This document shows, piece by piece, positions 25,574-35,047 of a DNA stretch of 64,000 nucleotides. A model generated the notes under the pieces. It did not search any database, was not told the DNA's origin, and was given only the letters and a program-made list of their open reading frames with translations. Positions within the stretch are counted from its first letter, which is position 1. Every line of letters begins with the position of its first letter. This DNA is from JABJAG01 sp965222215. GTDB taxonomy: Bacteria; Pseudomonadota; Alphaproteobacteria; UBA6615. The stretch covers positions 620,001-684,000 of the forward strand of contig OZ244931.1 of NCBI GenBank assembly GCA_965222215.1, read 5' to 3'. Made by a program: the position numbers and the translations under genes.

Positions 25574-26260
25574 CTAGTCCTCGCTCTCGTCGCCGCCGTC
25601 TTCGCCCTCGTCCTCGCCGCCTTCGCCATCCGCATCCTCGGCGCCCTCGGCATCTTCGCCTTCCTCGTCCTCGCCTTCCTCGTCCTCGACGACCGCAATG
25701 GTCGGCGCGGCGATGGTGGCGATGGTGAAGTCACGATCGATGGTCGGCTTGACGCCGTCCGGCAGGGTGATTTCCGAGATGTGGACACTGTCGCCGACAT
25801 CCAGGCCGGTCAGGTCGACCTCGATGTCGTTCGGGATCGCGCCCGCGCGGCAGATGACCTCGACCACGTGACGCACGACGTTGAGCACGCCGCCGCCCTT
25901 GAGGCCCGGAGATTCTTCCTCGTTCATGAACGAGACGGGAATTTCCACATTGATCTGGGTCCGCTCGGTCACGCGGAGGAAATCCGCATGCATCGGCACG
26001 TCGGTCACGGGATGAAGCTGCAGGTCGCGGCACAGGACCTGCTGGGCGGAGCCCCCGACGTCTATATCGAAAAGCGTCGCGAAGAATCCGGGCTGCATGC
26101 GCGCGGCGCGCAGCTGGGCCGGATCGATCGAAATGGGCTCGGGGTCCTTGTTCGCGCCGTAGATCACCGCCGGGACACGTCCCTGACGACGAGTTGCGCG
26201 GGCGGCCCCCTTGCCTACCTGCGCGCGCGATTCCGCACTGATCGTTACGGTATCGGTCAT
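25574..26260 (-). CDS. rplY: 50S ribosomal protein L25/general stress protein Ctc
   Basis: Binds 5S rRNA. The 228-residue chain is the long Ctc type: an N-terminal L25 domain (ESRAQVGKGAARATRRQGRVPAVIYG) and a C-terminal beta domain (from about 95). It ends in about 35 residues that are nearly all Asp, Glu, Gly or Ala. ATG 26260 follows GGAG with a 6-nt gap; the upstream TTG (26272) sits on it. The order rplY-pth-ychF is a conserved translation cluster. Confidence 0.95.
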   Translation of the reverse strand: MTDTVTISAESRAQVGKGAARATRRQGRVPAVIYGANKDPEPISIDPAQLRAARMQPGFFATLFDIDVGGSAQQVLCRDLQLHPVTDVPMHADFLRVTERTQINVEIPVSFMNEEESPGLKGGGVLNVVRHVVEVICRAGAIPNDIEVDLTGLDVGDSVHISEITLPDGVKPTIDRDFTIATIAAPTIAVVEDEEGEDEEGEDAEGAEDADGEGGEDEGEDGGDESED

Positions 26261-26338
26261 TTTACACTCCAAATACCCGACCGAGCCTCCAAGGGTGCCT
26301 CGGCCGGTGGTTTCGATCGGCGCACAACGCGCCGACGG

Positions 26339-27271
26339 CTAGTTGAACAGACTTGAGACCGAGGCTTCGCGGCTGATCCGGTCGATCGCCTCTCCGAGGA
26401 GCGGCGCGACGGTCAGCTGACGGATATTGCTCGCCACACGCACCGCTTCGGTCGCCTGTATCGAGTCCGTCATCACCAGGGTTTCCAGCGGAGAAGCCGC
26501 AACGCGCCCGACCGCGCCGCCCGACAGGACGCCATGCGTCACATAGGCGGACACCGATTTGGCACCCTGTTCCTTCAGCGCTGCAGCGGCATTGCACAAT
26601 GTACCGGCGCTATCGCAGATATCGTCGATAAGTATGCAGTCCCGCCCGTCGACGTCCCCGATAATGTTCATCACCTCGGAAACGCCAGCCCGTTCGCGGC
26701 GCTTATCGATGATCGCGAGATCGGCGTCAAGGCGTTTGGCGAGGCCGCGCGCGCGCACAACGCCCCCGACATCGGGGGAAACAATGACGGTTTCACCGCC
26801 ATTGATGTTCTTTTCGATGTCTTCCGAGAACAGAGGCCCGCCGAACAGGTTGTCGACGGGGATGTCGAAGAAGCCCTGAATCTGGCCCGCGTGCAGGTCC
26901 AGCGTCAGCACCCGGTCGGCACCGGCGCGGGTGATGAGGTTCGCGACCAGCTTTGCCGAAATCGGCGTGCGCGGACCAGTTTTACGATCCTGGCGGGCGT
27001 ACCCGAAATAGGGGATCACCGCGGTAATCCTGCGGGCCGACCCGCGGCGCAGGGCGTCGAGCGTGACCAGCAACTCCATGAGATTGTCGTTCGCGGGATA
27101 GGAGGTCGACTGGACCACGAACACGTCCTCGCCGCGCACGTTCTCGAGGATTTCGACGAACACCTCCATGTCCGAGAACCGCCGGATGGAGGCGCGGGTG
27201 AGTTCGATGTTGAGATAGGCCGAAATCGCCTCGGCCAGCGGACGATTGCTGTTGCACGCCAGCACTTTCAT
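26339..27271 (-). CDS. prs: Ribose-phosphate pyrophosphokinase
   Basis: Makes PRPP from ribose-5-phosphate and ATP for purines, pyrimidines, His, Trp and NAD. The 310-residue protein has the flexible-loop block FGYARQDRK, catalytic and ribose-phosphate blocks DLHAGQIQGFFDIPVDNL and VIVSPDVGG, and the PRPP motif CILIDDICDSAGTL. It is the standard class I enzyme. Spacing to rplY is 78 bp, so it probably has its own or a shared upstream promoter. Confidence 0.97.
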   Translation of the reverse strand: MKVLACNSNRPLAEAISAYLNIELTRASIRRFSDMEVFVEILENVRGEDVFVVQSTSYPANDNLMELLVTLDALRRGSARRITAVIPYFGYARQDRKTGPRTPISAKLVANLITRAGADRVLTLDLHAGQIQGFFDIPVDNLFGGPLFSEDIEKNINGGETVIVSPDVGGVVRARGLAKRLDADLAIIDKRRERAGVSEVMNIIGDVDGRDCILIDDICDSAGTLCNAAAALKEQGAKSVSAYVTHGVLSGGAVGRVAASPLETLVMTDSIQATEAVRVASNIRQLTVAPLLGEAIDRISREASVSSLFN

Positions 27272-27442
27272 CGTCCTGCCCCCACACGCCGTTTCTCAGG
27301 CGAGGCGCCCACGCGGATGCGCCGAAAATCGTCAAAAATTCGTTCGATCAGAGCGACCGAACCTTCAAGCGGCGCGAAATTATCAACCCGGATGACAAGT
27401 GTAAACGCTGCCGCTGGGGATAAGCTGAACACCCTGTGGGCT

Positions 27443-28312
27443 TTAGCTTTCAGGCGATTTGCCCGGCGGCGGAACGAACCCGTCGCGCCAGTCGATTCGC
27501 GAAATGAGCTCGCTGATCCCGGCAGCTGCGGCCAGGCCGGCCTGCCGCGCGAGCTGACCCCATTGACTGTCCACCATTTCGCCGGGAACCGGGCTTGCCT
27601 GATCAATTTTCCCGATCTCCGTCCCGAACGGATCTTCGATCCTCCAGGCGATCGCAACTTCCTTCCGGGTGTCGCGCAGGGCGGTGATTTCGACATTTGC
27701 GCTCGCGATCAGGGTTCGCTCGCTGGCCGCGTCGGCGGTGCGTGTCCCCATGGAGCGCAGCGCCTGCTTCAGCGCCACGCGCAGGCGTCCGGCGTCTTTC
27801 TCGTTGGTGCCGGTGACATCGCCCACATAGATTGGCGGGGCCTGCACTTCGCGCACCAGCTCGGGTTGAACCCATCTCGACACGCGTGCGGCAGCGGCCC
27901 CGGCGAGAGCCGACATCAGTTCCGGCTCCGCGCGTGCCCAGGGCTCGATCGGGGTTCCCTCGATCGACTGTTCGTGTCTGCCGATTTCCTCGCCGTCCGG
28001 GTTGAAAAGAACCCACACGATCTTCGCGTCATAGCCCGGATCGGCCAGCGCGCTGACGAGCACCATGCCGGAAGTATCCGCGTCGTCCTTGTAGGCGGGC
28101 ACGTTTCGCTCAATCAGCGCTTCGACCATCCGGTCGGCCAACGCATTTGCCGTATTGGCGGGCGCGTCCTCGACCGGCAGCACCTTGATCGCGCGGGCAT
28201 CGGACAGGCGCAAAAGTTCGTTGGGGACCAGGCGATCGTGCTGGAACGGACGCGGCACCGGCTGGCACGCGGTCAGCAACACGAGCACCAGCGTGACGAC
28301 GCTAAATCGCAC
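27443..28312 (-). CDS. Putative lipoprotein of unknown function
   Basis: A 289-residue protein with a lipoprotein signal peptide: MRFSVVTLVLVLLTAC, so Cys16 would be lipidated by Lgt, whose gene is 2 kb upstream in the same direction. I do not recognise the family. The mature part looks alpha/beta with two similar halves (an N-terminal about 40-140 and a C-terminal about 150-285), with the recurring theme VSALADPGYDAKIVWVLF and ASANVEITAL. It begins with GTG 28312 and overlaps the end of a 21-codon hydrophobic ORF. Confidence 0.82.
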   Translation of the reverse strand: MRFSVVTLVLVLLTACQPVPRPFQHDRLVPNELLRLSDARAIKVLPVEDAPANTANALADRMVEALIERNVPAYKDDADTSGMVLVSALADPGYDAKIVWVLFNPDGEEIGRHEQSIEGTPIEPWARAEPELMSALAGAAAARVSRWVQPELVREVQAPPIYVGDVTGTNEKDAGRLRVALKQALRSMGTRTADAASERTLIASANVEITALRDTRKEVAIAWRIEDPFGTEIGKIDQASPVPGEMVDSQWGQLARQAGLAAAAGISELISRIDWRDGFVPPPGKSPES

Positions 28313-28367
28313 AACTCACCATAACGGCCGCGAGCGACATGAAGATCAACATGATCAGGTAGGGCAT
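28302..28367 (-). CDS. Possible 21-residue hydrophobic peptide
   Basis: A short frame starting ATG 28367, 3 nt after the pgeF stop. It reads MPYLIMLIFMSL and then AAVMVSCAI before a TAG that overlaps the GTG start of the lipoprotein gene. The product would be a single membrane helix with one Cys. There is no strong Shine-Dalgarno, so translation would rely on coupling with pgeF. It may only serve to couple pgeF and the lipoprotein gene. Confidence 0.35.
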   Translation of the reverse strand: MPYLIMLIFMSLAAVMVSCAI

Positions 28368-28370
28368 CGC

Positions 28371-29150
28371 TCAGTTCGAACCGGTCAGGGTGATGACCGA
28401 GAGATTGCGGCCGTAGTCGGGCTCATCGCGATGGCAGCTGCGGCGGTAGCTGAAAAAACTCTCGTCGCTGTACGTGTCCTGTCCGATCGCGGACCGTTGC
28501 CCGACGCCCGCGGCCTCCAGCCGGGACAGGACATAGCCGGGCAGGTCGAACAGCAGCCGGTCGGACCCCGGTTTTTCGGCGAAGAACCGGCCGTTGGCGG
28601 CGTCCCGGTCCAGGAAGTGACCCGGAAACTCCGGTCCCACCTCGTACGACGCGGGGCCGATACACGGGCCGACCGCGGCGACGATACGTTCGGGACGGGC
28701 GCCGCGCTCGCACATGGCAGAGACCACTGCATCGACGACGCCGTCGCGCGCACCGCGCCAACCGGCATGGGCGGCTCCGACAACGCGGGCTTCGCTGTCC
28801 GCGAGCAGAACCGGCGCGCAGTCCGCGGCCAGGACGCCGATGGCCGTGCCGGGGCGGGTACACACAAGCGCATCGGCTTCCGGCGGGTCGCCTTCCCAAC
28901 CGTCGCTCGCATCGATCACCCGCGCCGAGTGAACCTGATAGAGCGACCGCAAGCGGTCGGGTTCGACGCCGACGGCTTTTGCGACCCGGGCCCGGTTTTC
29001 AAGGATATCGGCGCGATTGTCGTTCGACCCGAGACCGCAATTGAGACCCGCGTAAATTCCGCTGGAAACGCCGCCCGTGCGCGAGAAAAAGCCGTGGCGA
29101 ACCGAACCGGATCCGGCAAGCGAAGCTGCTGTGACGGGAGCGACCGGCAC
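28371..29150 (-). CDS. pgeF: Laccase-domain purine nucleosidase/peptidoglycan editing factor
   Basis: A 259-residue CNF1/YfiH-like protein (once called polyphenol oxidase). Family members edit peptidoglycan by cutting misplaced L-Ser from UDP-MurNAc or phosphorolyse adenosine; which applies here is unknown. The metal-site residues are in SLYQVHSARV, AADCAPVLLADSEARVVGAAHAGWRG and VGPCIGPASYEVG. The start is uncertain: I use GTG 29150, 4 bp after the stop of the midA-like gene. Confidence 0.92.
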   Translation of the reverse strand: MPVAPVTAASLAGSGSVRHGFFSRTGGVSSGIYAGLNCGLGSNDNRADILENRARVAKAVGVEPDRLRSLYQVHSARVIDASDGWEGDPPEADALVCTRPGTAIGVLAADCAPVLLADSEARVVGAAHAGWRGARDGVVDAVVSAMCERGARPERIVAAVGPCIGPASYEVGPEFPGHFLDRDAANGRFFAEKPGSDRLLFDLPGYVLSRLEAAGVGQRSAIGQDTYSDESFFSYRRSCHRDEPDYGRNLSVITLTGSN

Positions 29151-29154
29151 GGCT

Positions 29155-30315
29155 TCAGTCGTCTTCCGCGAAGCCGGCGACGTGCGACACGCGTTGGTCG
29201 GCGATGGCCATGACCTTGAACAGGACCCCCATCTCCTTCGGCGAGATGAGCCGGTTGAGGGCCGCACGGATATCGAGCGACTGGGACACATTGGCCCGTT
29301 TCAAAAGCTGGTTGGCGCGTTCGACAATCCCCAGTCGCTGCAGAAACGCTGATTGGTCTTCGGGGCCGAACACCTTCACGCTCCGCGCCCGTGCGGCTTC
29401 GGAGACCAACTGGAAGTCCACATGCGCGGTGAGATCGCATTCGCCCGGCATATCGAGCGGGTCGACGGGCCGATGGCGCCGTACGGCCTGCATCGTAAAA
29501 CCGGTCGAACGCCGCGTGTGTCCGTAGTCGACAATGAGCGCCGCGCCGCCATTGAGGAATATCCTGTGCGAGATGTCGGATACGACCTCACGGACATCGG
29601 GGCAAAACTCGAATGTCTCGCCGTCCTGCGCATCGGCAAGCTCGCGGGTGAGAGGGCCGAGAGGCAAGCGGCTGGAACGGTCGATGGCGAAGCAGAAGCG
29701 TTCGCGGGTGCGGTCATAGGCGACGACGCGCTCGCACCAGTCGCTGTTGACCTTGATGTACTGGTGTACCGGAAGAGCATCCAGAAACTCGTTCGCGATA
29801 AAGATCGTCGGTGTGCGGCCGAGATCGGGAAGGCTGGCGTGCCAGGTTGCGTTCGTGCCGCGCAAGGCGCGTTGCTGGATTTCGCGCAGAACGGGGCTGG
29901 TCTCGACCAGATGCACCATCGCGGCCGACCGGCAGGCCGGCACCTGGCGCATGGCGCGAAGGGCGTCGGCCATCAGCGTGCCGCGCCCGGGCCCGAGTTC
30001 GACCAGTGCGAACCCGCCCGGTGCGCCGAGACGCTGCCAGGTGTCGACGCACCAGAGGCCGATCAATTCCCCGAACATCTGCGAAATTTCGGGCGATGTC
30101 GTGAAATCGCCGGCCGCTCCGAACGGGTCGCGGGTTGCGTAGTAGCCGCCTTCGCTGTCCGACAGCGCGGTCCGCATGAATGTCGCCACGCTCACCGGAC
30201 CGTCGTGCAAGATGCGCTGCTTGAGCCGTTCGACGACCGGGTTTTCCGCAGCGTCCAACGATTCAGCGGCGTCAGGCCGGGGCCGACTTTCGGGGTTTGG
30301 CGTCGAGCCTGTCAT
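29155..30315 (-). CDS. SAM-dependent methyltransferase, MidA/NDUFAF7 family (COG1565)
   Basis: The eukaryotic relative dimethylates an arginine of complex I subunit NDUFS2 (NuoD in bacteria), so a role in complex I assembly is a reasonable guess. The SAM site is FALVELGPGRGTLMADALRA, and FIANEFLDALPVHQY is a hallmark of the family; VDYGHTRRSTGFTMQAVRRH follows. 386 residues from ATG 30315, which overlaps the 3' end of lgt by 44 bp; ATG 30327 is an alternative. Confidence 0.9.
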   Translation of the reverse strand: MTGSTPNPESRPRPDAAESLDAAENPVVERLKQRILHDGPVSVATFMRTALSDSEGGYYATRDPFGAAGDFTTSPEISQMFGELIGLWCVDTWQRLGAPGGFALVELGPGRGTLMADALRAMRQVPACRSAAMVHLVETSPVLREIQQRALRGTNATWHASLPDLGRTPTIFIANEFLDALPVHQYIKVNSDWCERVVAYDRTRERFCFAIDRSSRLPLGPLTRELADAQDGETFEFCPDVREVVSDISHRIFLNGGAALIVDYGHTRRSTGFTMQAVRRHRPVDPLDMPGECDLTAHVDFQLVSEAARARSVKVFGPEDQSAFLQRLGIVERANQLLKRANVSQSLDIRAALNRLISPKEMGVLFKVMAIADQRVSHVAGFAEDD

Positions 30316-31111
30316 GGGTAACGGCATAGACGATGAACACGACACCTGCAACGGCGATCGGTGTAGACAATAACTGTCCCATCGTGATGTCCCAGAACAG
30401 GAAGCCGCCCTCGCCGACATAGCTGTCGGGCTGACGGAAAAACTCCACGAAGGTACGCGCCGCGCCGTAGCCGAGCAGGAATACCCCGGTCAAAAGTCCG
30501 GGCCGGAAACGCGCCCCGGTAAACCGCGCCAGAACCAGCAAGATCACAAACAGCACAAGGCCTTCGAGCGCGGCCTCGTACAGCTGGCTGGGGTGGCGCC
30601 CCACATCGCCGCCGCCGGGAAAGACAAACGCCCAGGGAACATCCGTGGTTCGGCCGTACAGCTCGCCATTGATGAAGTTGGCCAGGCGGCCGAGGAAGAG
30701 CCCGATGGGCGTGGCCGCGCCGACGAGGTCGGAGAGGGTAAGCGGGTTCACGTTGTGGCGGATGCCATACAGAATGATGGCGGCGACAACGCCCAGCAGA
30801 CCGCCATGGAAGGACATGCCGCCGTTCCACACGGCCAGGATTTCGACCGGGTTTTCCATGAAGTAAGCGGGCTGGTAGAAGCCGACGAACCCGAGACGTC
30901 CGCCCAGAATGACGCCGACGATAGCCCAGCTGAAAAAATCGCCGGCCTGTTGCGCCGTCATGGTCTCCGGCGGACGCCGCAGCAGCCAGACGATGTACCA
31001 CCAGCCGGCCAGCAGACCTCCGATGAAGGCGAGCGCATACCAGCGGATCACCAGAAAACCGAGGTCCAGCGCCACGGGATCGAACTCGGGAAAGGGGATC
31101 GGTCCGTTCAT
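30272..31111 (-). CDS. lgt: Prolipoprotein diacylglyceryl transferase
   Basis: The inner-membrane enzyme that adds diacylglycerol to the lipobox Cys, the first step of lipoprotein maturation. The 279-residue protein has seven hydrophobic segments, and the signature GRLANFINGELYGR is present. Also seen are GGMSFHGGLLG (His essential in the family) and GRHPSQLYEAALEG. It is followed by the midA-like gene and pgeF, a common alphaproteobacterial order. Confidence 0.97.
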   Translation of the reverse strand: MNGPIPFPEFDPVALDLGFLVIRWYALAFIGGLLAGWWYIVWLLRRPPETMTAQQAGDFFSWAIVGVILGGRLGFVGFYQPAYFMENPVEILAVWNGGMSFHGGLLGVVAAIILYGIRHNVNPLTLSDLVGAATPIGLFLGRLANFINGELYGRTTDVPWAFVFPGGGDVGRHPSQLYEAALEGLVLFVILLVLARFTGARFRPGLLTGVFLLGYGAARTFVEFFRQPDSYVGEGGFLFWDITMGQLLSTPIAVAGVVFIVYAVTHDRLDAKPRKSAPA

Positions 31112-31129
31112 GGTCCGGGGTACCGGGGC

Positions 31130-32104
31130 TCAGACAAAGGGATCGTTGGTCTCAAGATAGTCCTGCACGTAGGAGCGCACGCCGTCCTCCAGCGAGACGA
31201 ACGGCTTATCGTATCCAGCCGCCCGAAGCCGGTCCATTCGCGCTTCCGTGAAGTACTGGTACTGGTTGCGCACGTTGTCGGGCATGGGCACGTATTCGAT
31301 GTTTTCCGGCGATCCCATGGCGCCGAAAACGGCTTTGGCGAGGTCGTCGAAGGAGCGCGCGCGGCCCGTGCCGAGGTTGAAGATGCCGGAAACCGAAGGG
31401 TTGTCGAGCAGCCAGAGCATGACCGAGACGGTGTCCGAGACGTGCACGAAGTCGCGAAGCTGACCGCCGTCCGCATAGTCGGGGTCGTGGGACCGGAACA
31501 GGTGGGCCTGCCCGGTCTCGCGGATCTGCTGCCAGAACTGGGGCACGACGCTGCGCTGTCCGCCCTTGTGGTACTCGTTCGGCCCGTAGACGTTGAAGAA
31601 ACGCAAACCCGCCCACTGCGGCGGCGCGTGGCCCGCGTCGGCCATGCGCCGGGCCGCGCGATCGAACATCAGCTTCGACCAGCCATAGGGATTGAGCGGG
31701 CGCAGCCGATGAAGCGCCGCGGAGCTGTTGTCGTCGTCGAATCCCGCCGTGCCGTCGCCATAGGTCGCGGCGGACGAGGCGTAGATAAACGGCACACCGT
31801 GCGCCGTGGCCCATTGCCAGAGGCGGAGGCTGAGCAGGTAGTTGTTGCGCATGACCTTGTCGACATTCCGCTCCACGGTCGACGAGATGGCCCCCATATG
31901 GAAAATGGCATCCGGTCGGAAGTCGGCGGATTCCAGTCGGGCGGGGAGAAGGTCCGGAGCCACGATTTCGAGGTCGCCCCGCTTGGCGAGGTTGGCACGG
32001 TTGGTGTCGTCCAGGAAATCGTTCACGACAACCTCGCCGCGCCCCGTCAATTCCGCCACGAGGTTGGAGCCGATAAAGCCCGCGCCGCCGGTCACCAGAA
32101 ACAT
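31130..32104 (-). CDS. hldD: ADP-L-glycero-D-manno-heptose-6-epimerase
   Basis: Converts ADP-D,D-heptose to the L,D form for the LPS inner core. The 324-residue SDR protein has FLVTGGAGFIGSNLV, SSAATYGDG, NPYGWSKLMFD (catalytic Tyr and Lys) and LRFFNVYGPNEYHKGGQRS, all specific to the family. TTGGAGAG lies about 6 nt before ATG 32104. It is divergent from ubiK. No other heptose gene is seen, so the gene may be separate from the core cluster. Confidence 0.95.
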   Translation of the reverse strand: MFLVTGGAGFIGSNLVAELTGRGEVVVNDFLDDTNRANLAKRGDLEIVAPDLLPARLESADFRPDAIFHMGAISSTVERNVDKVMRNNYLLSLRLWQWATAHGVPFIYASSAATYGDGTAGFDDDNSSAALHRLRPLNPYGWSKLMFDRAARRMADAGHAPPQWAGLRFFNVYGPNEYHKGGQRSVVPQFWQQIRETGQAHLFRSHDPDYADGGQLRDFVHVSDTVSVMLWLLDNPSVSGIFNLGTGRARSFDDLAKAVFGAMGSPENIEYVPMPDNVRNQYQYFTEARMDRLRAAGYDKPFVSLEDGVRSYVQDYLETNDPFV

Positions 32105-32224
32105 GCCGCTCTCCAAGGTTTCGCCGGATATATAGTCGCGTGCGACGGCGCGCCGCAACGCATCGGCCTTGTTCGCGTTACAGGGACAGGCGTAACCTTG
32201 ATGCAGGCGAGAAGAGAGGACGAC

Positions 32225-32530
32225 GTGCAGACACGCAACAGAATCCTGGACGATATCGCGCGGCTGACCAACGGGGCCGCAGGTGTGGCGAGCGGGCTCC
32301 GCGACGAGGTCGAAGCCCTTGTGCAGCAGCGTATGGAACGCGTGCTGGCCAATCTCGACCTGGTGCGCCGGGAAGAGTTCGAAGCCGTGGAAGCCGTGGC
32401 GATCCGGGCGCGCGAAGAACAGGAAGCGCTTGAAAAACGCGTGGCCGCGCTTGAAAAGAAACTCGCGGCAAAAACGCGGAAAAAGCCTGCGGCGAAGCCG
32501 GACGGCAAGTCCAAAACCGATAAAACCTGA
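32225..32530 (+). CDS. ubiK: Ubiquinone biosynthesis accessory factor UbiK (BMFP family)
   Basis: A 101-residue coiled-coil protein. It reads VQTRNRILDDIARLTNGAAGV, then a helix from EVEALVQQRME with a leucine-rich coiled-coil, then a Lys/Ala-rich tail. UbiK supports aerobic ubiquinone synthesis with UbiJ. I start at GTG 32225, which follows GAGAGGA and matches where other UbiK proteins begin; ATG 32201 would add eight residues. The bc1 operon and the midA-like gene nearby share the quinone/respiration theme. Confidence 0.85.
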   Translation: MQTRNRILDDIARLTNGAAGVASGLRDEVEALVQQRMERVLANLDLVRREEFEAVEAVAIRAREEQEALEKRVAALEKKLAAKTRKKPAAKPDGKSKTDKT

Positions 32531-32648
32531 TCCTGCCCGGCGCCCGCCGGTGTTCGCAGAGAAATCTCGACTGTCCACAAGACGGGCAGTTGCGACGCAG
32601 CGCGCCTTCGTGACAGTGTGCTTTCCATAGTGGTTAAGGGCTGCTCAT

Positions 32649-32685
32649 ACCCCAATATATCGTAGTTGTTTCAATATATTGGGGT
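32649..32685. promoter_or_regulatory. AT-rich inverted repeat upstream of ybjN-like gene
   Basis: ACCCCAATATAT (32649-32660) and ATATATTGGGGT (32674-32685) are perfect 12-bp inverted arms around a 13-nt spacer. It lies 43 bp before the ybjN start and 118 bp after ubiK. No T-run follows, so it is not a standard terminator; a regulator site or a stable mRNA 5' hairpin is more likely. Confidence 0.6.
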
Positions 32686-32727
32686 TCTACCGAGCGCCGA
32701 CATATGGTTCGCAGGAGACCTGTCCCC

Positions 32728-33228
32728 ATGGGCAATTTGTCCCAGTCGTTCATCGGTCAGACGATGCATCCGCTCGATCTTGTCGAGGAGACGGTGGCGT
32801 TGCGCGACTGGGCGCTTGAGCGCGCGGGGCGGAACGAGTTGCTGGCCGAAGTGGGAGGGCGGTGGTGCGACTACCATGCCGTCTTCAACTGGATCGACGA
32901 GATCGGCGCCCTGCAATTGACGTGCGCGTTCGATGTTCGCACGCCGCCGGAACGTCGGACATCGGTCCACGAGCTTCTGGCTGTGCTGAACGAGCGCCTC
33001 GGCATCGGGCATTTCGATGTCGGGACCGAGGACGGCCTGCCCGCTTATCGGCATGCGCTTCTGCTGCGCGGCGGCTCGCTGTCCGCCGAGCAGGTCGAGG
33101 ACCTGATCGACATTGCGCTGCACGAACTCGACCGGTTCTACCCGGCGTTTCAGTATGTCGTGTGGGGCAATCAGTCGCCGCGGGACGCGATCAGTTCGAT
33201 CGTCTTCGAGACGATCGGCGAAGCCTGA
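32728..33228 (+). CDS. YbjN domain protein
   Basis: A 166-residue protein with the YbjN fold. Recognisable are WCDYHAVFNWIDEIGALQLTCAFDVR near residues 45-70, VHELLAVLNERLGIGHFDVG and YPAFQYVVWG near the end. YbjN is a type III secretion chaperone-like fold whose role is not settled; in E. coli it affects motility and stress. AGGAG (32713-32717) is 10 nt before ATG 32728. It is followed after 20 bp by proC. Confidence 0.87.
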   Translation: MGNLSQSFIGQTMHPLDLVEETVALRDWALERAGRNELLAEVGGRWCDYHAVFNWIDEIGALQLTCAFDVRTPPERRTSVHELLAVLNERLGIGHFDVGTEDGLPAYRHALLLRGGSLSAEQVEDLIDIALHELDRFYPAFQYVVWGNQSPRDAISSIVFETIGEA

Positions 33229-33248
33229 GCGGCAGCCCCGCGCGTCCC

Positions 33249-34055
<807 letters not shown>

Positions 34056-34095
34056 GCTTTCGTTCCCGCGCGATATCGCTACATTCGCGTCCACC

Positions 34096-34722
34096 ATGAT
34101 CGACAATGAAACATCGGCCGGCAGGCTTGTCCTCGCGATGCTCGAATCCGTCGAGGAAACCGGCTGGCGCGCCGCTCGGTTGGCGGATGTGGGCGCGCGC
34201 GCCGGTCTCTCCACGTCGGAAACCCATGCGCTTTGCGCCGACCGGGGCCAGCTTCTGGACCTGTTCGCGCGGCAGGTCGATGCTGCCAGCGTGGCGGGCC
34301 TCGGGAAGCTGCCGGACGACCCGGAGGCGCGATACGACCGGCTTCTGGATATCCTGATGCAGCGTTTCGAAGCGCTGCAGGCTCACAAAGCTGCCGTCGC
34401 CGAGCTGATACGCGACGTGCCGCGCGAACCGGATACGGTGTTGCGCATCCTGCCGCAGAGCCGCCGTTCGTTCGGATTTGTCGCCCGCGAGGCAGGGTTT
34501 CCTGACAAGGGTGTGCGCGGACAGATTTTTACGACCGCGCTCGCAACGGTCTGGCTGGCGACCCAGCGGGTCTGGCTGCGTGACGAAAGCGCCGATCTGA
34601 GCGAAACCATGGCGGCGCTCGACCGCAACCTGCGGCGCGCGACGGAGACACTGGCGCCGGTCATGGGCCGCACGTTGCCGGCGACGCGGCAACCGATCGG
34701 GGGTGAGGCCGATGGACATTAG
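34096..34722 (+). CDS. TetR family transcriptional regulator
   Basis: A 208-residue protein. The N-terminal helix-turn-helix is in LADVGARAGLSTSETHALCADRGQLLDLFARQVDAA, and the rest is the all-helical ligand domain (EALQAHKAAVAELIRDVPREPDTVL). A short palindrome GCGATATCGC lies at 34070-34079, 17 bp before the ATG, and could be an operator (weak). Its 3' end overlaps csaA by 11 bp. The target is unknown. Confidence 0.85.
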   Translation: MIDNETSAGRLVLAMLESVEETGWRAARLADVGARAGLSTSETHALCADRGQLLDLFARQVDAASVAGLGKLPDDPEARYDRLLDILMQRFEALQAHKAAVAELIRDVPREPDTVLRILPQSRRSFGFVAREAGFPDKGVRGQIFTTALATVWLATQRVWLRDESADLSETMAALDRNLRRATETLAPVMGRTLPATRQPIGGEADGH

Positions 34723-35047
34723 CTTCGAGGATTTCCTGAAGGTCGATGTCCGGGTGGGAACGGTGGTCGATGCCCGGCCCTTCCCGGAGGCACGCCGGCC
34801 GGCGATCAAGCTCTGGGTCGATTTCGGCGACGAACTGGGGGTCAAGAAGACCTCGGCGCAACTGACGGTTCACTATACCCCGGAAGACCTGGTCGGACGG
34901 CAGGTCGCGGCCGTCGTGAATTTCCCGCCCAAGCAGATCGGCAAGTTCATGTCGGAGATTCTGGTTCTCGGTTTTCCCGACGAAAACGGGGCCGTGGTGC
35001 TGCTGAATATCGACAAGACCGTGCCCAACGGCGGCCGGTTGTTCTAG
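34712..35047 (+). CDS. csaA: CsaA-like tRNA-binding domain protein
   Basis: A 111-residue single OB-fold protein (EMAP-II/tRNA-binding type). It reads FEDFLKVDVRVGTVVDARPFPEARRPAIKLWVDFG with the family block VNFPPKQIGKFMSEILVLGFPDENG. It has been called an export chaperone in Bacillus, but tRNA or RNA binding is the general property. ATG 34712 follows GGTGAGG. The gene overlaps tetR, and its TAG overlaps the stop of the convergent kinase as CTAG. Confidence 0.9.
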   Translation: MDISFEDFLKVDVRVGTVVDARPFPEARRPAIKLWVDFGDELGVKKTSAQLTVHYTPEDLVGRQVAAVVNFPPKQIGKFMSEILVLGFPDENGAVVLLNIDKTVPNGGRLF

